From Pseudomonadota bacterium (GTDB lineage: Bacteria > Myxococcota_A > Polyangia > Polyangiales > Polyangiaceae), in NCBI GenBank assembly GCA_023423895.1, contig JAFAER010000095.1:1-64000 (forward strand): a stretch of 64,000 nt of DNA. The letters are read 5' to 3'. The translations under genes were made by a program, and so were the position numbers. Of this stretch, positions 16,872 through 26,205 are shown piece by piece. Under the pieces are notes generated by a model, which was not told the DNA's origin, searched no databases, and was given only the letters and a program-made list of their open reading frames with translations. Every line of letters starts with the position of its first letter. Within the stretch, counting starts at the first letter, position 1.

Positions 16872-19208
16872 TTGGCTTTCATTTCGAGTCGCAGTGCCTG
16901 GCTGGTCGGATTCTTCTTCGTCGGGATGTCCGCGTGTGCCGTCGCGAGTCCGCACGGGTCGGACGAGGACGGAGGCGGGCCGCCCCACGACGTCGACGAC
17001 GACGTCGACAGCGGACGCGACGCCTTGGTCGGCGAGGACGGCGGCGATGGGGGCACTCCGCCGTCGCCCTCGTGCGACGACCACAACCCCTGCACCGACG
17101 ATCGCGCCGAGGGAAGCGAATGCCGCTTCGTTGCCGTCGAGGACGGGCGGCCTTGTGACGACGGCGACTTCTGCACGCTCGGCGACCGCTGCCAAGCCGG
17201 GGCCTGCGTCTCGGGCGCGCGCTCGTCCGGTCCCCTCGCGAGGCTAGGCACTCTGGACAGCCTCGCCGGAGGCGCCTTCGGCGTGGTCGGCAACCGATTT
17301 CTTGCCGTCACCGGTCCAGGACAGAGCTCGCATCTCCAGCTGGCGGAGCGGCGAGGGACGAGCCTGGAAGTGGTGGCTTCCTGGAAGGGCGGCCTCCCAT
17401 ATGTGGATGCCTTCGAAGCTACCTTCGTGGAGTCGCTCGACGGCGACCTGGTTGCGTTGGCGGGGCGCGGCACTCGCGCGGTCGCGATCCTCTCGGTGTC
17501 CTCTTCGTCCGGTGCTGCATCCCCGACCATCGCGAAGAGGAGCATACCCGAGCTCGACGGACAGATCGTGAGCCTGGCCGCTCACGGCAAGCGGATCTGG
17601 ACGTGCACGCGGGACTTCTTCCTCGGTAGCGCCATCACACTGGTGGACGTGAGCGACCCCGACGCGGCGAGCGTCGTCGGAACCTTGGGGATCGAGAACT
17701 GCGGCTCCATCGCGACGAGCGACGACGGCAAACGCGTCTACGTGAACACCCAGGACGGCGTCCGCTTCGTCGATGCCAGCCCGCTCGAGACCGGCGGCGA
17801 TCCCGTGCTCTCGGACGTGTTCGCGCCCAACGCCGGGCTGAGCACGGGGAGCGGGCACATCATCCTCAGAGAGAAGAGCTCGGTGCGCATCCTCCGGCAG
17901 AGCGATCACACGGAGGTGGCCTCGATTCCCGAGAGCGGCGTTCTGGCGGCTTCGCTCATCGGCACGCGGCTCCTCGTCGAAGGATGGCGGGACGTGTCCG
18001 GCGGAATGGAGGCCTTCGTCGCCCTGTACGACGCTCTCGGCGCGAAGCAGCCGGTCCGTCTCGACGAGGTGATCCTGCAGAAGTTCCCGTCCAAGGGCGA
18101 TGTCGGCTCCTCGTTTCCCAACGCCGTCACTGCCGATGGCTCGGCCGTCATCACCAAGGTTGGCCAGCGTCTGTTCGACCTCACGCGCGGGCGTCTCGAC
18201 GAGGTGCGGGTTCCGGCGCTCACGCCGTTCGATCAACTGTCACCCGCGAGCGCGGGCGTGCGTGTCGTCGGCTACGCGAGCACCGCCGTCGTCGACGTCC
18301 ACGATCCGGCGAAGCCCGTGTTGGCCGGTGGTGGAGCGTTCGGCATTCCCTTGACGTTCAACGTCACGCTCGAGGAGAGCGCGCCGGGGCCGAAGCTCTT
18401 CTTCGGGGGAGGCTCCAACTCCGCCCGCCGGGCGGGGGTCGGTAGGAGCTGGGAACCGAACCCGCTGCCGGTCGAGCGCTGGATGCTCGACGCCGATGGC
18501 CGGCGGCAGCTCACAGGTTCGTTTCGCTTGCCGAACGACGGCGAGGGGGAGCTCCTGATGGCAGGCGGCGGCCTCTACCGCATGCGACTTCCCGTGAGCC
18601 CGAAGTTCGATGTCACCTTGCAGAGCTGGACGATGTCGACGCTCGGACGGGCCGGTGAGCTGGCGCAGCCCGCGTTCGACCTGCCGCTTTCTCCATCGAC
18701 GCCACTCCCAGTTCCGAGTGGAACGAGCAGCGGGTCGTGGGGCGCGTTCGACGTGGACCCCCGCGCTGAGCGGGCGGTGGTCACGATCGGGATGTGGCAG
18801 GTCGGAGGGGCACTCTTGTGGCTGGACCTCACGACCGTGCCACCGAAGGTCGTCGACGAAGTACACCTCGATGCCGATCTTGCTCCGATGGACGTCCGCA
18901 TCTCGGGGACGCGCGCGGTGGTCTCGACCGGCCTGGAGCTCGTCTGGATCGAGCTCGGTAAGGGCGTCGTCTCGCGCGTGGAGGCCTCGACGCTGTCCAT
19001 GTTCATCCCCCACCTCCTCGGGTTCGACGGCAACTTCGCCTACTTCGCGGCCGACACGCGCAAGGGACTCGGGGTCGCCGCGTTCGGAAAGAACGAGATG
19101 ACGCAGCTCCTGCTCGGCGACGCGCCCCGATCGATGCTCGAGACGGATGGCGCGCTCGTGCTGGGCCTACCGAACCAGCTCGTGACCGTGCGCCCCCACT
19201 GCGAATAA
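16872..19208 (+). CDS. Large lipoprotein with Cys-rich head and LVIVD-like beta-propeller
   Basis: A 778-residue protein. The TTG start at 16872 is supported by GGAGGT at 16860-16865. The signal peptide ends in a lipobox-like GMSAC (Cys 22), then an Asp/Gly/His-rich spacer and a small Cys module (CDDHNPCTDDRAEGSEC, CDDGDFCTLGDRC). The rest is beta-propeller-like with LVIVD-type repeats: GSAITLVDVSDPDAASVVG, DGVRFVDASPLETGG, STAVVDVHDPAKPVLAGG. It is transcribed away from the sigma factor gene and may share its regulatory region, so it could belong to the same regulon. Ligand and role unknown. Confidence 0.85.
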   Translation: MAFISSRSAWLVGFFFVGMSACAVASPHGSDEDGGGPPHDVDDDVDSGRDALVGEDGGDGGTPPSPSCDDHNPCTDDRAEGSECRFVAVEDGRPCDDGDFCTLGDRCQAGACVSGARSSGPLARLGTLDSLAGGAFGVVGNRFLAVTGPGQSSHLQLAERRGTSLEVVASWKGGLPYVDAFEATFVESLDGDLVALAGRGTRAVAILSVSSSSGAASPTIAKRSIPELDGQIVSLAAHGKRIWTCTRDFFLGSAITLVDVSDPDAASVVGTLGIENCGSIATSDDGKRVYVNTQDGVRFVDASPLETGGDPVLSDVFAPNAGLSTGSGHIILREKSSVRILRQSDHTEVASIPESGVLAASLIGTRLLVEGWRDVSGGMEAFVALYDALGAKQPVRLDEVILQKFPSKGDVGSSFPNAVTADGSAVITKVGQRLFDLTRGRLDEVRVPALTPFDQLSPASAGVRVVGYASTAVVDVHDPAKPVLAGGGAFGIPLTFNVTLEESAPGPKLFFGGGSNSARRAGVGRSWEPNPLPVERWMLDADGRRQLTGSFRLPNDGEGELLMAGGGLYRMRLPVSPKFDVTLQSWTMSTLGRAGELAQPAFDLPLSPSTPLPVPSGTSSGSWGAFDVDPRAERAVVTIGMWQVGGALLWLDLTTVPPKVVDEVHLDADLAPMDVRISGTRAVVSTGLELVWIELGKGVVSRVEASTLSMFIPHLLGFDGNFAYFAADTRKGLGVAAFGKNEMTQLLLGDAPRSMLETDGALVLGLPNQLVTVRPHCE

Positions 19209-19233
19209 GGCCGAATGAGGCCGAATGAGGCCG
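19208..19233. repeat. Short 10-bp tandem repeat after the lipoprotein gene
   Basis: The 10-mer AGGCCGAATG occurs twice head to tail and a third time partially (19208-19233), beginning on the last base of the upstream stop codon. It sits in the 49-bp space between two convergent genes. It is not a hairpin. Confidence 0.6.
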
Positions 19234-19257
19234 TCTTCGACGTCCGCGACGGGTACG

Positions 19258-20337
19258 TCACTGCTCGGCGCAAACGAAGGGCCGGAAGGCCGAGCAGGGC
19301 AGGGTGCCGCCGGTGAGCCAGGCGTTGTTCAAGCCAACGTCGAAGCCGACGGCTCCGTCGCCATCCGTCGACGTCCAGTCGTCGCAGCTCGGCCCGCGTG
19401 TGGTCCAGTTCGCGTTCAGACCGTCCCAGAAGTTCAGGCTCGAGCCGAGATCGTGCTCTCCCGGATACGCCGTGAAGATGCCGTTGGCATCGGTGAGGAA
19501 CACGTAAGCGCCGTCCTCACGGACGTAGTGCTGGTTCGGGCGGAGCGCCCAGTCGAGCTGGGTGTTGCCGGCGCCGCAGTTGGCGACGCTGCACGCCGTG
19601 CGCGTGGTCGCCGCGATCATCGCCTTCGCGGCGACGACGCCGGCTGGGCGGGTGGGCTTCGTCGAGCACAGGTTGTCCGCGCCCGCCACGCCACCGAGGT
19701 TGCCCGAGGCGGCGTTCGCCATGTAGAGGACCCTGGCATCGACCGCGAACTTGTGGGTCAAGAAGCCGGTCGTCATCTCGTAGGGTGTCAGTGACCGACC
19801 GTCGGCCGCGAGCGCGCCCGCTACGGAGACCTTGTAGCGCCGCTCGTTCTCGAGGCTCGCGGCCGGCGTGAACGTGAAGACGACGTTGTCCGTGGTCGTC
19901 TTCGTGGCGCCGATGCACGTGGTGAAGTTGGGGCCTACGAGAATGTGCACCGAGCCCGTGCAAGCGCCGGAGCCGGCCTGCACCGTCACGCTCCCGGGCT
20001 GCATCGGCGTGCCGAACGTGATCGCGATCGTCGAGGCCGTCCCCACTCCGACGCGTCGGTCGACCGGTGCGGTCGTCACGACGACGGCGGCACCTGCGTC
20101 ACCGGCTTCCGCTTCGATGGCGGCGTCGGCGGCATCGCTCGCGTCACCGACATCGCCATCGCCAGCAGCGTCTGTGGGCAAGGAGCCATCCGCTGCTGGA
20201 GGCAGGCTGACGCCCGAATCCAGGTTCAGGTCGAACGACGGAGGGTTGAAGGGGTCTTCCTCGCATCCGGTGCCGAGCCGTGCGGCAGCTAGAGCAATGA
20301 TGAGGGGCAGGAGCTGCTTCGACGAGGGACGCGGCAT
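19258..20337 (-). CDS. Lipoprotein with Big_5-like Ig domain and endostatin-like DUF1554 domain
   Basis: A 359-residue protein with signal peptide and lipobox (LGTGC, Cys 25), then a long Asp/Ala-rich spacer (about 30-83). Residues about 85-195 look like a Big_5 (SbsA-type) Ig-like domain: VVTTAPVDRRVGVGTASTIA, FGTPMQPGSVTV, VVFTFTPAASLENERRYKV. Residues about 197-359 match DUF1554: VLYMANAASGNLGGVAGADN, AYVFLTDANGIFTAYPGEHD, CDDWTSTDGDGAVGF, CSAFRPFVCAEQ. DUF1554 is best known from Leptospira LenA/endostatin-like surface lipoproteins that bind host matrix proteins; here it is presumably a generic surface-binding module. It stands alone, convergent with the preceding gene. Confidence 0.85.
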   Translation of the reverse strand: MPRPSSKQLLPLIIALAAARLGTGCEEDPFNPPSFDLNLDSGVSLPPAADGSLPTDAAGDGDVGDASDAADAAIEAEAGDAGAAVVVTTAPVDRRVGVGTASTIAITFGTPMQPGSVTVQAGSGACTGSVHILVGPNFTTCIGATKTTTDNVVFTFTPAASLENERRYKVSVAGALAADGRSLTPYEMTTGFLTHKFAVDARVLYMANAASGNLGGVAGADNLCSTKPTRPAGVVAAKAMIAATTRTACSVANCGAGNTQLDWALRPNQHYVREDGAYVFLTDANGIFTAYPGEHDLGSSLNFWDGLNANWTTRGPSCDDWTSTDGDGAVGFDVGLNNAWLTGGTLPCSAFRPFVCAEQ

Positions 20338-20575
20338 CGCATCTCGAACTCAACACGAGTTCCACGTTTCGGCAACGGGCAAGGATGGCGCGACGCGTCC
20401 GACTGCCGGTCAGGCGGACACCGGCAGACGCGTTCGTGGTCTGCTACTGCCGGACCGGCGGCGTGCTCAACGAGCGGCCTCGATGTCGTTCGCCGAGCGG
20501 ATCCCGAGCGCCTCACGGAAGGCGGCGGAGCGTCGAGGGATGGCGCTCCCGGGGCGGAGCAGTAGCATCGACCCG

Positions 20576-21385
20576 ATGCCGGAGCTCCCCGAGGTCGAGC
20601 TCACGCGCCAGCACCTCGCGCGCTGGATGCTTCACGCGCGCATCGCGAGCGTGCAGACGGACGATGCGCGGATCGTTCGCCCCGAGAAGCCGCGCGCGTT
20701 CGTACGGGCGCTCCGCGGCCGAGCCGTCGATCGCATCGAGCGTCGCGGGAGTTGGCTGAAGCTCACGCTCGACGACGGCCGATACGTGTTCGCTCATCTC
20801 GGGATGAGCGGCTGGTTCGTGCAGGTCCGTCCGGGTGAGCCTCCTCCTCGCTTCGAACGCGTGAGCTTCGACGTCGAGCGGCGCGGAGCGCGCTCGCGCG
20901 TCGCGTACGTCGATGCTCGACGGTGGGGGCGCATGATCGTCGCGCGCGACGACATCGCGACGTGGAGGGAGCTCGGTCCCGACCCGCTCGACGACGGCGT
21001 CGATCTCGAAGCGCTCGCGCGAAAGCTGGCGCGCCGCCAGCGGAGCTCGATCAAGGTCGCGCTGATGGACCAGACCGTCCTCGCGGGCGTCGGCAACATC
21101 CAGGCGAACGAGGCGCTGTGGAAGGCCGGCATCGATCCACGCTGCAAGGCGGGCTCGCTCTCGACCTCCGACCTCCGGGCGATCGCCTCGGGCCTGCGCT
21201 GGACGATCCACCGAACGCTCCGCGATCTCCAGAGGCGCGGCCTCGTCGCCGAGGAGGCGTTCTGCATCTATGGACGGCAGGGCCAGCCGTGTCCGCGCTG
21301 CGGTCATACGCTCGAGCGGATCGTCCTCGGAGGTCGCTCGACGACGTTCTGTCCGGCCTGCCAGAGCTGCCGAACGGCGCGGTGA
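20576..21385 (+). CDS. mutM: Formamidopyrimidine-DNA glycosylase (Fpg/MutM)
   Basis: A 269-residue enzyme of base-excision repair that removes oxidised purines such as 8-oxoguanine and nicks the abasic site. The N-terminus MPELPEVEL supplies the catalytic Pro (after Met removal) and Glu, and Lys 62 in SWLKL corresponds to the conserved catalytic Lys. The helix-two-turn-helix has GVGNIQANEALW at about 171-182. The C-terminal zinc finger has Cys 239, 242, 259 and 262 (CPRC...CPAC) with the Arg of GGRSTTFC. Length is normal for the family. The frame extends far upstream, but the ATG at 20576 is fixed by the required Pro-2. It is a single gene, divergent from the DUF1554 lipoprotein. Confidence 0.95.
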   Translation: MPELPEVELTRQHLARWMLHARIASVQTDDARIVRPEKPRAFVRALRGRAVDRIERRGSWLKLTLDDGRYVFAHLGMSGWFVQVRPGEPPPRFERVSFDVERRGARSRVAYVDARRWGRMIVARDDIATWRELGPDPLDDGVDLEALARKLARRQRSSIKVALMDQTVLAGVGNIQANEALWKAGIDPRCKAGSLSTSDLRAIASGLRWTIHRTLRDLQRRGLVAEEAFCIYGRQGQPCPRCGHTLERIVLGGRSTTFCPACQSCRTAR

Positions 21386-21611
21386 CGCACGCGCGAACGC
21401 GCCGGCAACGTCGTACGCTGTGCCCGGACCTGAAGGGGGCCCGCGCCGGAGCGGAGTCTGCGCGAGGTCCGCCGTATTGGGCTCCCGCGTGCGTCGAGCC
21501 GCGCCGTCGGAATCGACGCGCAGCGGCGCACTCCCAATCTACATGTGCGTGATCGCTTGTGCCGAATCCACCGTGGTAATGCGCTCAACGGTCCGATACC
21601 GTGAGCGCAAT

Positions 21612-23144
21612 ATGCGTTCTAGCATCCTTCGGGCGGTTCTCGTTCTCTCTGGCATTGGATGCAGCGACGCGGGGGTGAGCGAAGGCGGTACGAACACCGA
21701 ACCGCCTGCCGGGACACCGGATGCTTCGAGCGATATGCAGGTATCCATCGAGGTCGCTTCCAAGTTGCGTGTCATCCAGGGCAGCCCCTCGCGGATGCCG
21801 GTGAAGCTGACGCGAGCGGGTACACCTGGCCCCGTGGAGCTCTCGGTCTCAGGGCTGCCCGCTGGGGTCACGTCGCGCGTGGTGACGGCAGCGGCCGACC
21901 AGACCGAGGTCGACATCGTCATCGAGGCATCGAGCGACTCCGTCCAGGGGACACCCGCGGATGCAGTCGTCACGGCGAAGACCAGCGGCCACACGGCGAC
22001 CGCCACGATCAAGCTTCGGATCACGGGCGCGCCGGGGACGCCTGATCTCTCGTTCGGCAACGGCGGCGTCGTCTCGGTCCAACCTCCGGGCATCGAGCAG
22101 CCATCGAGTGCCACGGTCCGGGCGCTCGCAGTGACGGAGACCGGGCAGGCGATCGTGGTCTACGACTGGAGCACCGTCGTGAAGTTCGACGCGAAGGGGG
22201 CGCTCGACGTGGGCTTCGGTATCTCCGGACGGATCGCCTCAGGCCCGGTCGTCGGCTGCCCGGACCATCGGCCCTGCTTGTTCATCCAGCCGGACTCGAA
22301 GATCCTCCTCCTGAACCAAGAACGCGGGGCTGGCCGGTTCTGGGCCGACGGCGGCGTCGACCTGAGCTTCGGGACGGACGGAGCTATCTGGTGGGGCGAC
22401 TCGAACAACACGGTGATCTGGGCGGCGAGCCCCGCCGTCGTCGAAGGCCAGGGCTACCTGCTCACCGCCGGGGCGCGGGGGGGCGACAACAAGCCTTTCG
22501 TCGAGCGCATCGGGGGTGCCGGCGCGCGCGATGCTCGCTTCGACGCGACGGCCGGCCTTGCCTGCGAACCGCAAAACTGCCTCTACCCTCTGGCGCTCGG
22601 CGCCAGAGCCGACGGCAGCGTGCTCTACGCGAGCTACCCCGGCATCAGCGGGACGGGCAAGGTCGACGTTCGCCTCACCGAGCTCTCGAACACGGGGACG
22701 GCGCGCTTCACGTCGCCGGTCCTCTTCGCCGCGTCGGGGAACTGGTGGGCCGAGACACGGGTGTTCATCCTGCCGGACGTCGGTGGATCCACCGTCGTGT
22801 TCGGGCTCGACGCCGCGCGCAAGCTGACGGTGGCCAAGGTCTCGCCGACCGGCGCGCCGGAGGCCGTGCGAGCGCTCGGTATCGAGTCGCCGTCGTTCCC
22901 GGAATGTGACACCTTCGGCGTCGTCCCCACGGGCAGCGAGCGGCTCATGGCGTTCTGCACGGTCGACGAGACACGGGAGGTGCGGCTGCTTCGTCTGACG
23001 CACGCGCTCGCCCCCGACGAGAGCTTCGCCCCGGGGGGCCTCGTCGTCGGGAACACGAACGGCGCCGGTGCTCGCATCGCGCTCGGGCCGGAGGACACGA
23101 TCATCGTGGCTGCCGAGCGGAAGCTCACGAGACTCTGGAACTGA
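21612..23144 (+). CDS. Delta-60 repeat (DUF5122-like) beta-propeller lipoprotein
   Basis: A 510-residue protein with signal peptide and lipobox (LSGIGC, Cys 17 from the ATG at 21612). Residues about 40-138 form an Ig-like domain (VELSVSGLPAGVTSRVV). From about 140 on come delta-60 repeats, each introduced by D.sFG..G.v: DLSFGNGGVVSV, DVGFGISGRIA, DLSFGTDGAIWW and DESFAPGGLVVG. Such proteins are frequent in Myxococcota and are presumed surface or secreted propellers. The gene is alone between mutM and a debris region. A frame extension upstream of 21612 exists but lacks coding character. Confidence 0.85.
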   Translation: MRSSILRAVLVLSGIGCSDAGVSEGGTNTEPPAGTPDASSDMQVSIEVASKLRVIQGSPSRMPVKLTRAGTPGPVELSVSGLPAGVTSRVVTAAADQTEVDIVIEASSDSVQGTPADAVVTAKTSGHTATATIKLRITGAPGTPDLSFGNGGVVSVQPPGIEQPSSATVRALAVTETGQAIVVYDWSTVVKFDAKGALDVGFGISGRIASGPVVGCPDHRPCLFIQPDSKILLLNQERGAGRFWADGGVDLSFGTDGAIWWGDSNNTVIWAASPAVVEGQGYLLTAGARGGDNKPFVERIGGAGARDARFDATAGLACEPQNCLYPLALGARADGSVLYASYPGISGTGKVDVRLTELSNTGTARFTSPVLFAASGNWWAETRVFILPDVGGSTVVFGLDAARKLTVAKVSPTGAPEAVRALGIESPSFPECDTFGVVPTGSERLMAFCTVDETREVRLLRLTHALAPDESFAPGGLVVGNTNGAGARIALGPEDTIIVAAERKLTRLWN

Positions 23145-23180
23145 TTGACGAGGCCTGTCACCTGAAGTGCGCATCACGCT

Positions 23181-23245
23181 GCGGTGGTCGAGACCGCGCT
23201 GACGATCGACGCGCCACCGGAAGCCGTCTGGCGTCTCGTGATCCG
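23181..23245 (+). pseudogene. 5' stub of an SRPBCC (polyketide-cyclase-like) gene
   Basis: A plus-strand frame reads VVETALTIDAPPEAVWRLV, the typical N-terminus of SRPBCC ligand-binding proteins. After about 22 residues the family pattern is lost. It faces the HAD stub at 23335-23418, as if one deletion had removed the 3' ends of two convergent genes. Confidence 0.45.
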
Positions 23246-23334
23246 CGTCGGCGAGCTGCCACCGGCGGCGGTGCACGTGGCGCCGAGCGGCCAGGCCTCG
23301 CACCATACGCCGGGGGCGAGATGTCGAAGGACAC

Positions 23335-23418
23335 CACCTCGTTCAGGACGGTGCAGAACCATGGAAAGGAGTTCGCGAGGGTCCCATCGAAATCGAAGAT
23401 GGCCAGCCTGTAGGCCAT
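23335..23418 (-). pseudogene. 5' stub of a HAD-superfamily phosphatase gene
   Basis: The minus-strand frame from the ATG at 23416-23418 reads MAYRLAIFDFDGTLANSF and continues PWFCTVLNEV. DFDGT is the HAD motif I with its nucleophile Asp. After about 28 residues similarity stops and the frame becomes Arg/Pro-rich nonsense, so motifs II-IV are missing. The same frame is open and fairly protein-like for 26 codons further upstream, to the ATG at 23494-23496, whose CATG overlaps the start codon of the divergent serine hydrolase gene. Confidence 0.55.
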
Positions 23419-23494
23419 GCCCGCTCGCTTGGGCGCGGGCGGCTCGGTCGCGACGACCGGCCGGACGTCGTGATACTCCAGTCCAGGCGTACTC

Positions 23495-24793
23495 ATGAGA
23501 GCCCTCCACCTTGTTGCGCTCACCGCAGCGTCCTTGATGGCGTCGTGTGGCGGAGCCGGCGCTGGGCATGTCCCGGACGGAAGCGTCGCGGCCAAAGATG
23601 CGGGCGGAGCCGATGCCGTCGTCACGAAGGAACGTCACCTTCATGATCGGCTGGAAGGTGCGATGGCGCCGCTGCTCCAGCCGCCGTTCGGGACCGCTGC
23701 CGTCGTGACGGGCTCCGCCGGCTCCGTCGCGACGACTGCGGCTCTCGGCACGCTCTGGGACGGTGGACCGCCAGCGGGGAACGAGAGTCGGTTCAACGTG
23801 GCAAGCGTGAGCAAGGTGCTGACGGCCGCGCGGATCGTGAGCCTCGCCCACGCAAACGTGATCGGCCTCGACGACCCCGTCTCGAAGCACCTTCCCGGCG
23901 TGACCCTGCGCGACAAGGACGGCGTGGATCGCGCGGGAACGATCACCGTGCGGCAGCTCGTCCAGCACCGAAGCGGGCTCCCGCATCAGCCCAAGGATCT
24001 CGTCGAGAAGGTGGCGAATCGGTGGTCCTCACCGGACCTTCTTCGCACGCTCACCGATGCGTGGGATCTCCCTCTCGAAGGCGCGCCAGGGCAGTTCAGG
24101 TACTCGAACACCGGCTACGCGCTGCTCGGCGCGATCGTGGAGCGGACGGGCAAGTGCTCTTTCGCCGACTGCATGAGCGCCTACTTGAGCGAGCTCGGAA
24201 TGGCCCGGTCGACCTTCTGGCCCGCGACGCTCGGCGAGGACGCCGCCCACGGCCGCGTCGTCGTTCAGGGGGCGGACGAGTTCCATCCGCCAAGTTGGTA
24301 CGCGAGCCGGTACGCCATCCCCTTCACGGGGCTGTGGACGTCGATGCCGGACCTCGCTCGATTCGGAGCGGTGCTCGTTGCGGCCTCGAAGGACGCGGCT
24401 TCACCGCTCCACGCGATGACCGCAGCGGGCGACGTCGGCCTCGGGCTGTTTCGCAACACGAGGCTCGACGCGCCGAGCCTGGAACACGACGGAAGCGGCC
24501 CAGGGTTTCATGCGGCCTTGGTCGTTGTCCCGAGCAAGGACCTGGTGTTGGCCCTCGCCACGAACGGTGGCAACGAGACCCAGAACGAGAGCGCCGCCTT
24601 CGGCAAGGTTGTCCGCGCCGCGGTCGACGCACTACCCGAGCCATCGGCTGGCAGCCCGGCGGTCATGGGGTCGTCGCGCCCGCGACGGACGTTGGCATTG
24701 CCACTCCGACCGAGCGCTGCTCCGGTAGCCCGAGCGCGGCATGGACCGCGTTCGCCTGCCGGCGCAGTCGTCGCGACTCCGGTTGCGCGTTGA
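23495..24793 (+). CDS. Serine beta-lactamase/esterase-family lipoprotein (class C fold)
   Basis: A 432-residue protein with signal peptide and lipobox (LMASC, Cys 18). The catalytic SxxK is SVSK (Ser 104-Lys 107, in FNVASVSKVLTA), the YxN motif is YSN (Tyr 203-Asn 205), and a HxG-like element HDGSGPGF lies near residue 331. This is the beta-lactamase/penicillin-binding-protein-like hydrolase family, which includes esterases and D-aminopeptidases; the substrate cannot be inferred. The last 45 residues (from about SAGSPAVMG) are Arg/Pro/Ala-rich and unlike the family. They are encoded antisense to the end of the TPR gene, so the original 3' end was probably lost and the frame now runs on to a chance stop. 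The family core itself is intact. Confidence 0.85.
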   Translation: MRALHLVALTAASLMASCGGAGAGHVPDGSVAAKDAGGADAVVTKERHLHDRLEGAMAPLLQPPFGTAAVVTGSAGSVATTAALGTLWDGGPPAGNESRFNVASVSKVLTAARIVSLAHANVIGLDDPVSKHLPGVTLRDKDGVDRAGTITVRQLVQHRSGLPHQPKDLVEKVANRWSSPDLLRTLTDAWDLPLEGAPGQFRYSNTGYALLGAIVERTGKCSFADCMSAYLSELGMARSTFWPATLGEDAAHGRVVVQGADEFHPPSWYASRYAIPFTGLWTSMPDLARFGAVLVAASKDAASPLHAMTAAGDVGLGLFRNTRLDAPSLEHDGSGPGFHAALVVVPSKDLVLALATNGGNETQNESAAFGKVVRAAVDALPEPSAGSPAVMGSSRPRRTLALPLRPSAAPVARARHGPRSPAGAVVATPVAR

Positions 24794-26045
24794 GCTGCTG
24801 CTGCAGCAATCCTTGCGCGCCGGCGAGCGAGGTCTCGCGACCGTCGCGGATCAACGCGTCGAGGTAGATCTGCCCGAAGAGATCACGCTGCGCGTGGCTG
24901 CCGCCGATCTCGACCAAACGCGGCAACGCGAGGCCCAGCGCCTCGATGGCGGACGTGAAGTCGCCACGAGCATGGGCGAGCAGCCCCCGTGCGGCGGGGA
25001 CCGCCACGCGTTGCCAGGCGGACCGTGCCGGCGCAGGCGCTCGTTCTGCATACGACTCGATGTGGCGGAGCAGCGTGTCGGCTTCGGGACGAGCTGCACG
25101 CGCGAGACCATAGAGATACTGGACGTCGAGGAACGGGAGCACGTGATCGTCGAGGCGATGCACCAGATGGCCTGCTACGTCCTGCCAGCGATCACCGACG
25201 TCGATCCCCGCGAGCTCGAAACGCGCCAGCAGCGAGACCGCGCCGATCTGGTCCTGTGAATACTCCTCGACGACTCCCCAGACCTGCTCGTCGTACACCG
25301 CCAGAGCCTCCGCGTCGCGCCTCAGCTCGATCAAGAACAGCGCGACATGCCACCAGTTGTGCGTGACCATGAACGAATTGAGCTCGGTCCACGTGTCGCT
25401 CACGCTCTGCATGAACGAGAGCCCCTCGGAGATGCGCCCCTCGGTGAGCATCACATGACCGAGCGCGTGGTGAGCCCACGGCTCCTTGCGGCACATGGCA
25501 ATCGCGCGACGCGCGGAGTCCTCCGCCTCGCGCATCAGGTGGCATTGCTCGTAGCCGAACGCCGCCATGCCGTGCAGATAGGGCACGTCTGCGGCCGCCG
25601 GAAGCGCCGCCAGCGCGAGTCGAAGCAGGCCAGGAGAGTCTCCGGAGTTGAAGCAGTGATACTGCCCGAGCTTCAACGAGGCGAGGTCGCGCGGGTGTTC
25701 GCGCGCCTGCTCGTGGTGGAGCGCGACGGCGCGCGGGATTTCGCCATCGACCCAGGCCGCGACGGCGGCGATGAAGCGTTGCTCGCGTGAGGTGGCGCCG
25801 CCAGCTCCGGCCTGCGCGCGGTCGATGAACGGACGCGCGTTCGCGGCTGCGTCTCGCGACTCGGCGAACATGTGCAGCGCTGCGCAGTAAGCCTGCACGA
25901 TCGGGCTCGGATCATCGGCGGCGGAGAGCACGTTCACCGCGCGCGCCTCGCAGGAGACGAAGCCCATCACGAAGTCGTCGACCGCGGTCAGGCTGGCGCT
26001 TTCGGTCAACGTCACCTGATTGCCCAGACGGTCTCTCATCACCAT
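24663..26045 (-). CDS. Tetratricopeptide-repeat protein of the TTC38-like family
   Basis: A protein of about 460 residues, no signal peptide. Repeats resemble the TTC38 (TPR38) family: DVPYLHGMAAFGYEQCHLMREAEDSARRAI, WAHHALGHVMLTEGRISEGL and FMVTHNWWHVALFLIELRRDAEAL, with the characteristic HNWWH. These proteins are cytoplasmic and of uncertain function. I chose the ATG at 26043-26045 because GGAG lies nine bases upstream; ATGs at 26061-26063 and 26049-26051 are alternatives. The 3' end overlaps the convergent serine hydrolase frame by 131 bp. Confidence 0.82.
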   Translation of the reverse strand: MVMRDRLGNQVTLTESASLTAVDDFVMGFVSCEARAVNVLSAADDPSPIVQAYCAALHMFAESRDAAANARPFIDRAQAGAGGATSREQRFIAAVAAWVDGEIPRAVALHHEQAREHPRDLASLKLGQYHCFNSGDSPGLLRLALAALPAAADVPYLHGMAAFGYEQCHLMREAEDSARRAIAMCRKEPWAHHALGHVMLTEGRISEGLSFMQSVSDTWTELNSFMVTHNWWHVALFLIELRRDAEALAVYDEQVWGVVEEYSQDQIGAVSLLARFELAGIDVGDRWQDVAGHLVHRLDDHVLPFLDVQYLYGLARAARPEADTLLRHIESYAERAPAPARSAWQRVAVPAARGLLAHARGDFTSAIEALGLALPRLVEIGGSHAQRDLFGQIYLDALIRDGRETSLAGAQGLLQQQLNAQPESRRLRRQANAVHAALGLPEQRSVGVAMPTSVAGATTP

Positions 26046-26205
26046 GGCCATTCTCTCCAACATATGACGGGCTCGCGCCAACCGCCTCGCCGGCGCGGCA
26101 GTGAGGCAGCAACGCGTTGGGTGCTGTCGTCGAGCTCTGCCTGTAGCGATCGCGCGAGTCGTACCGTGGTGCCATCCGAATGGATCTCGAATCGGGCACC
26201 GGTAA

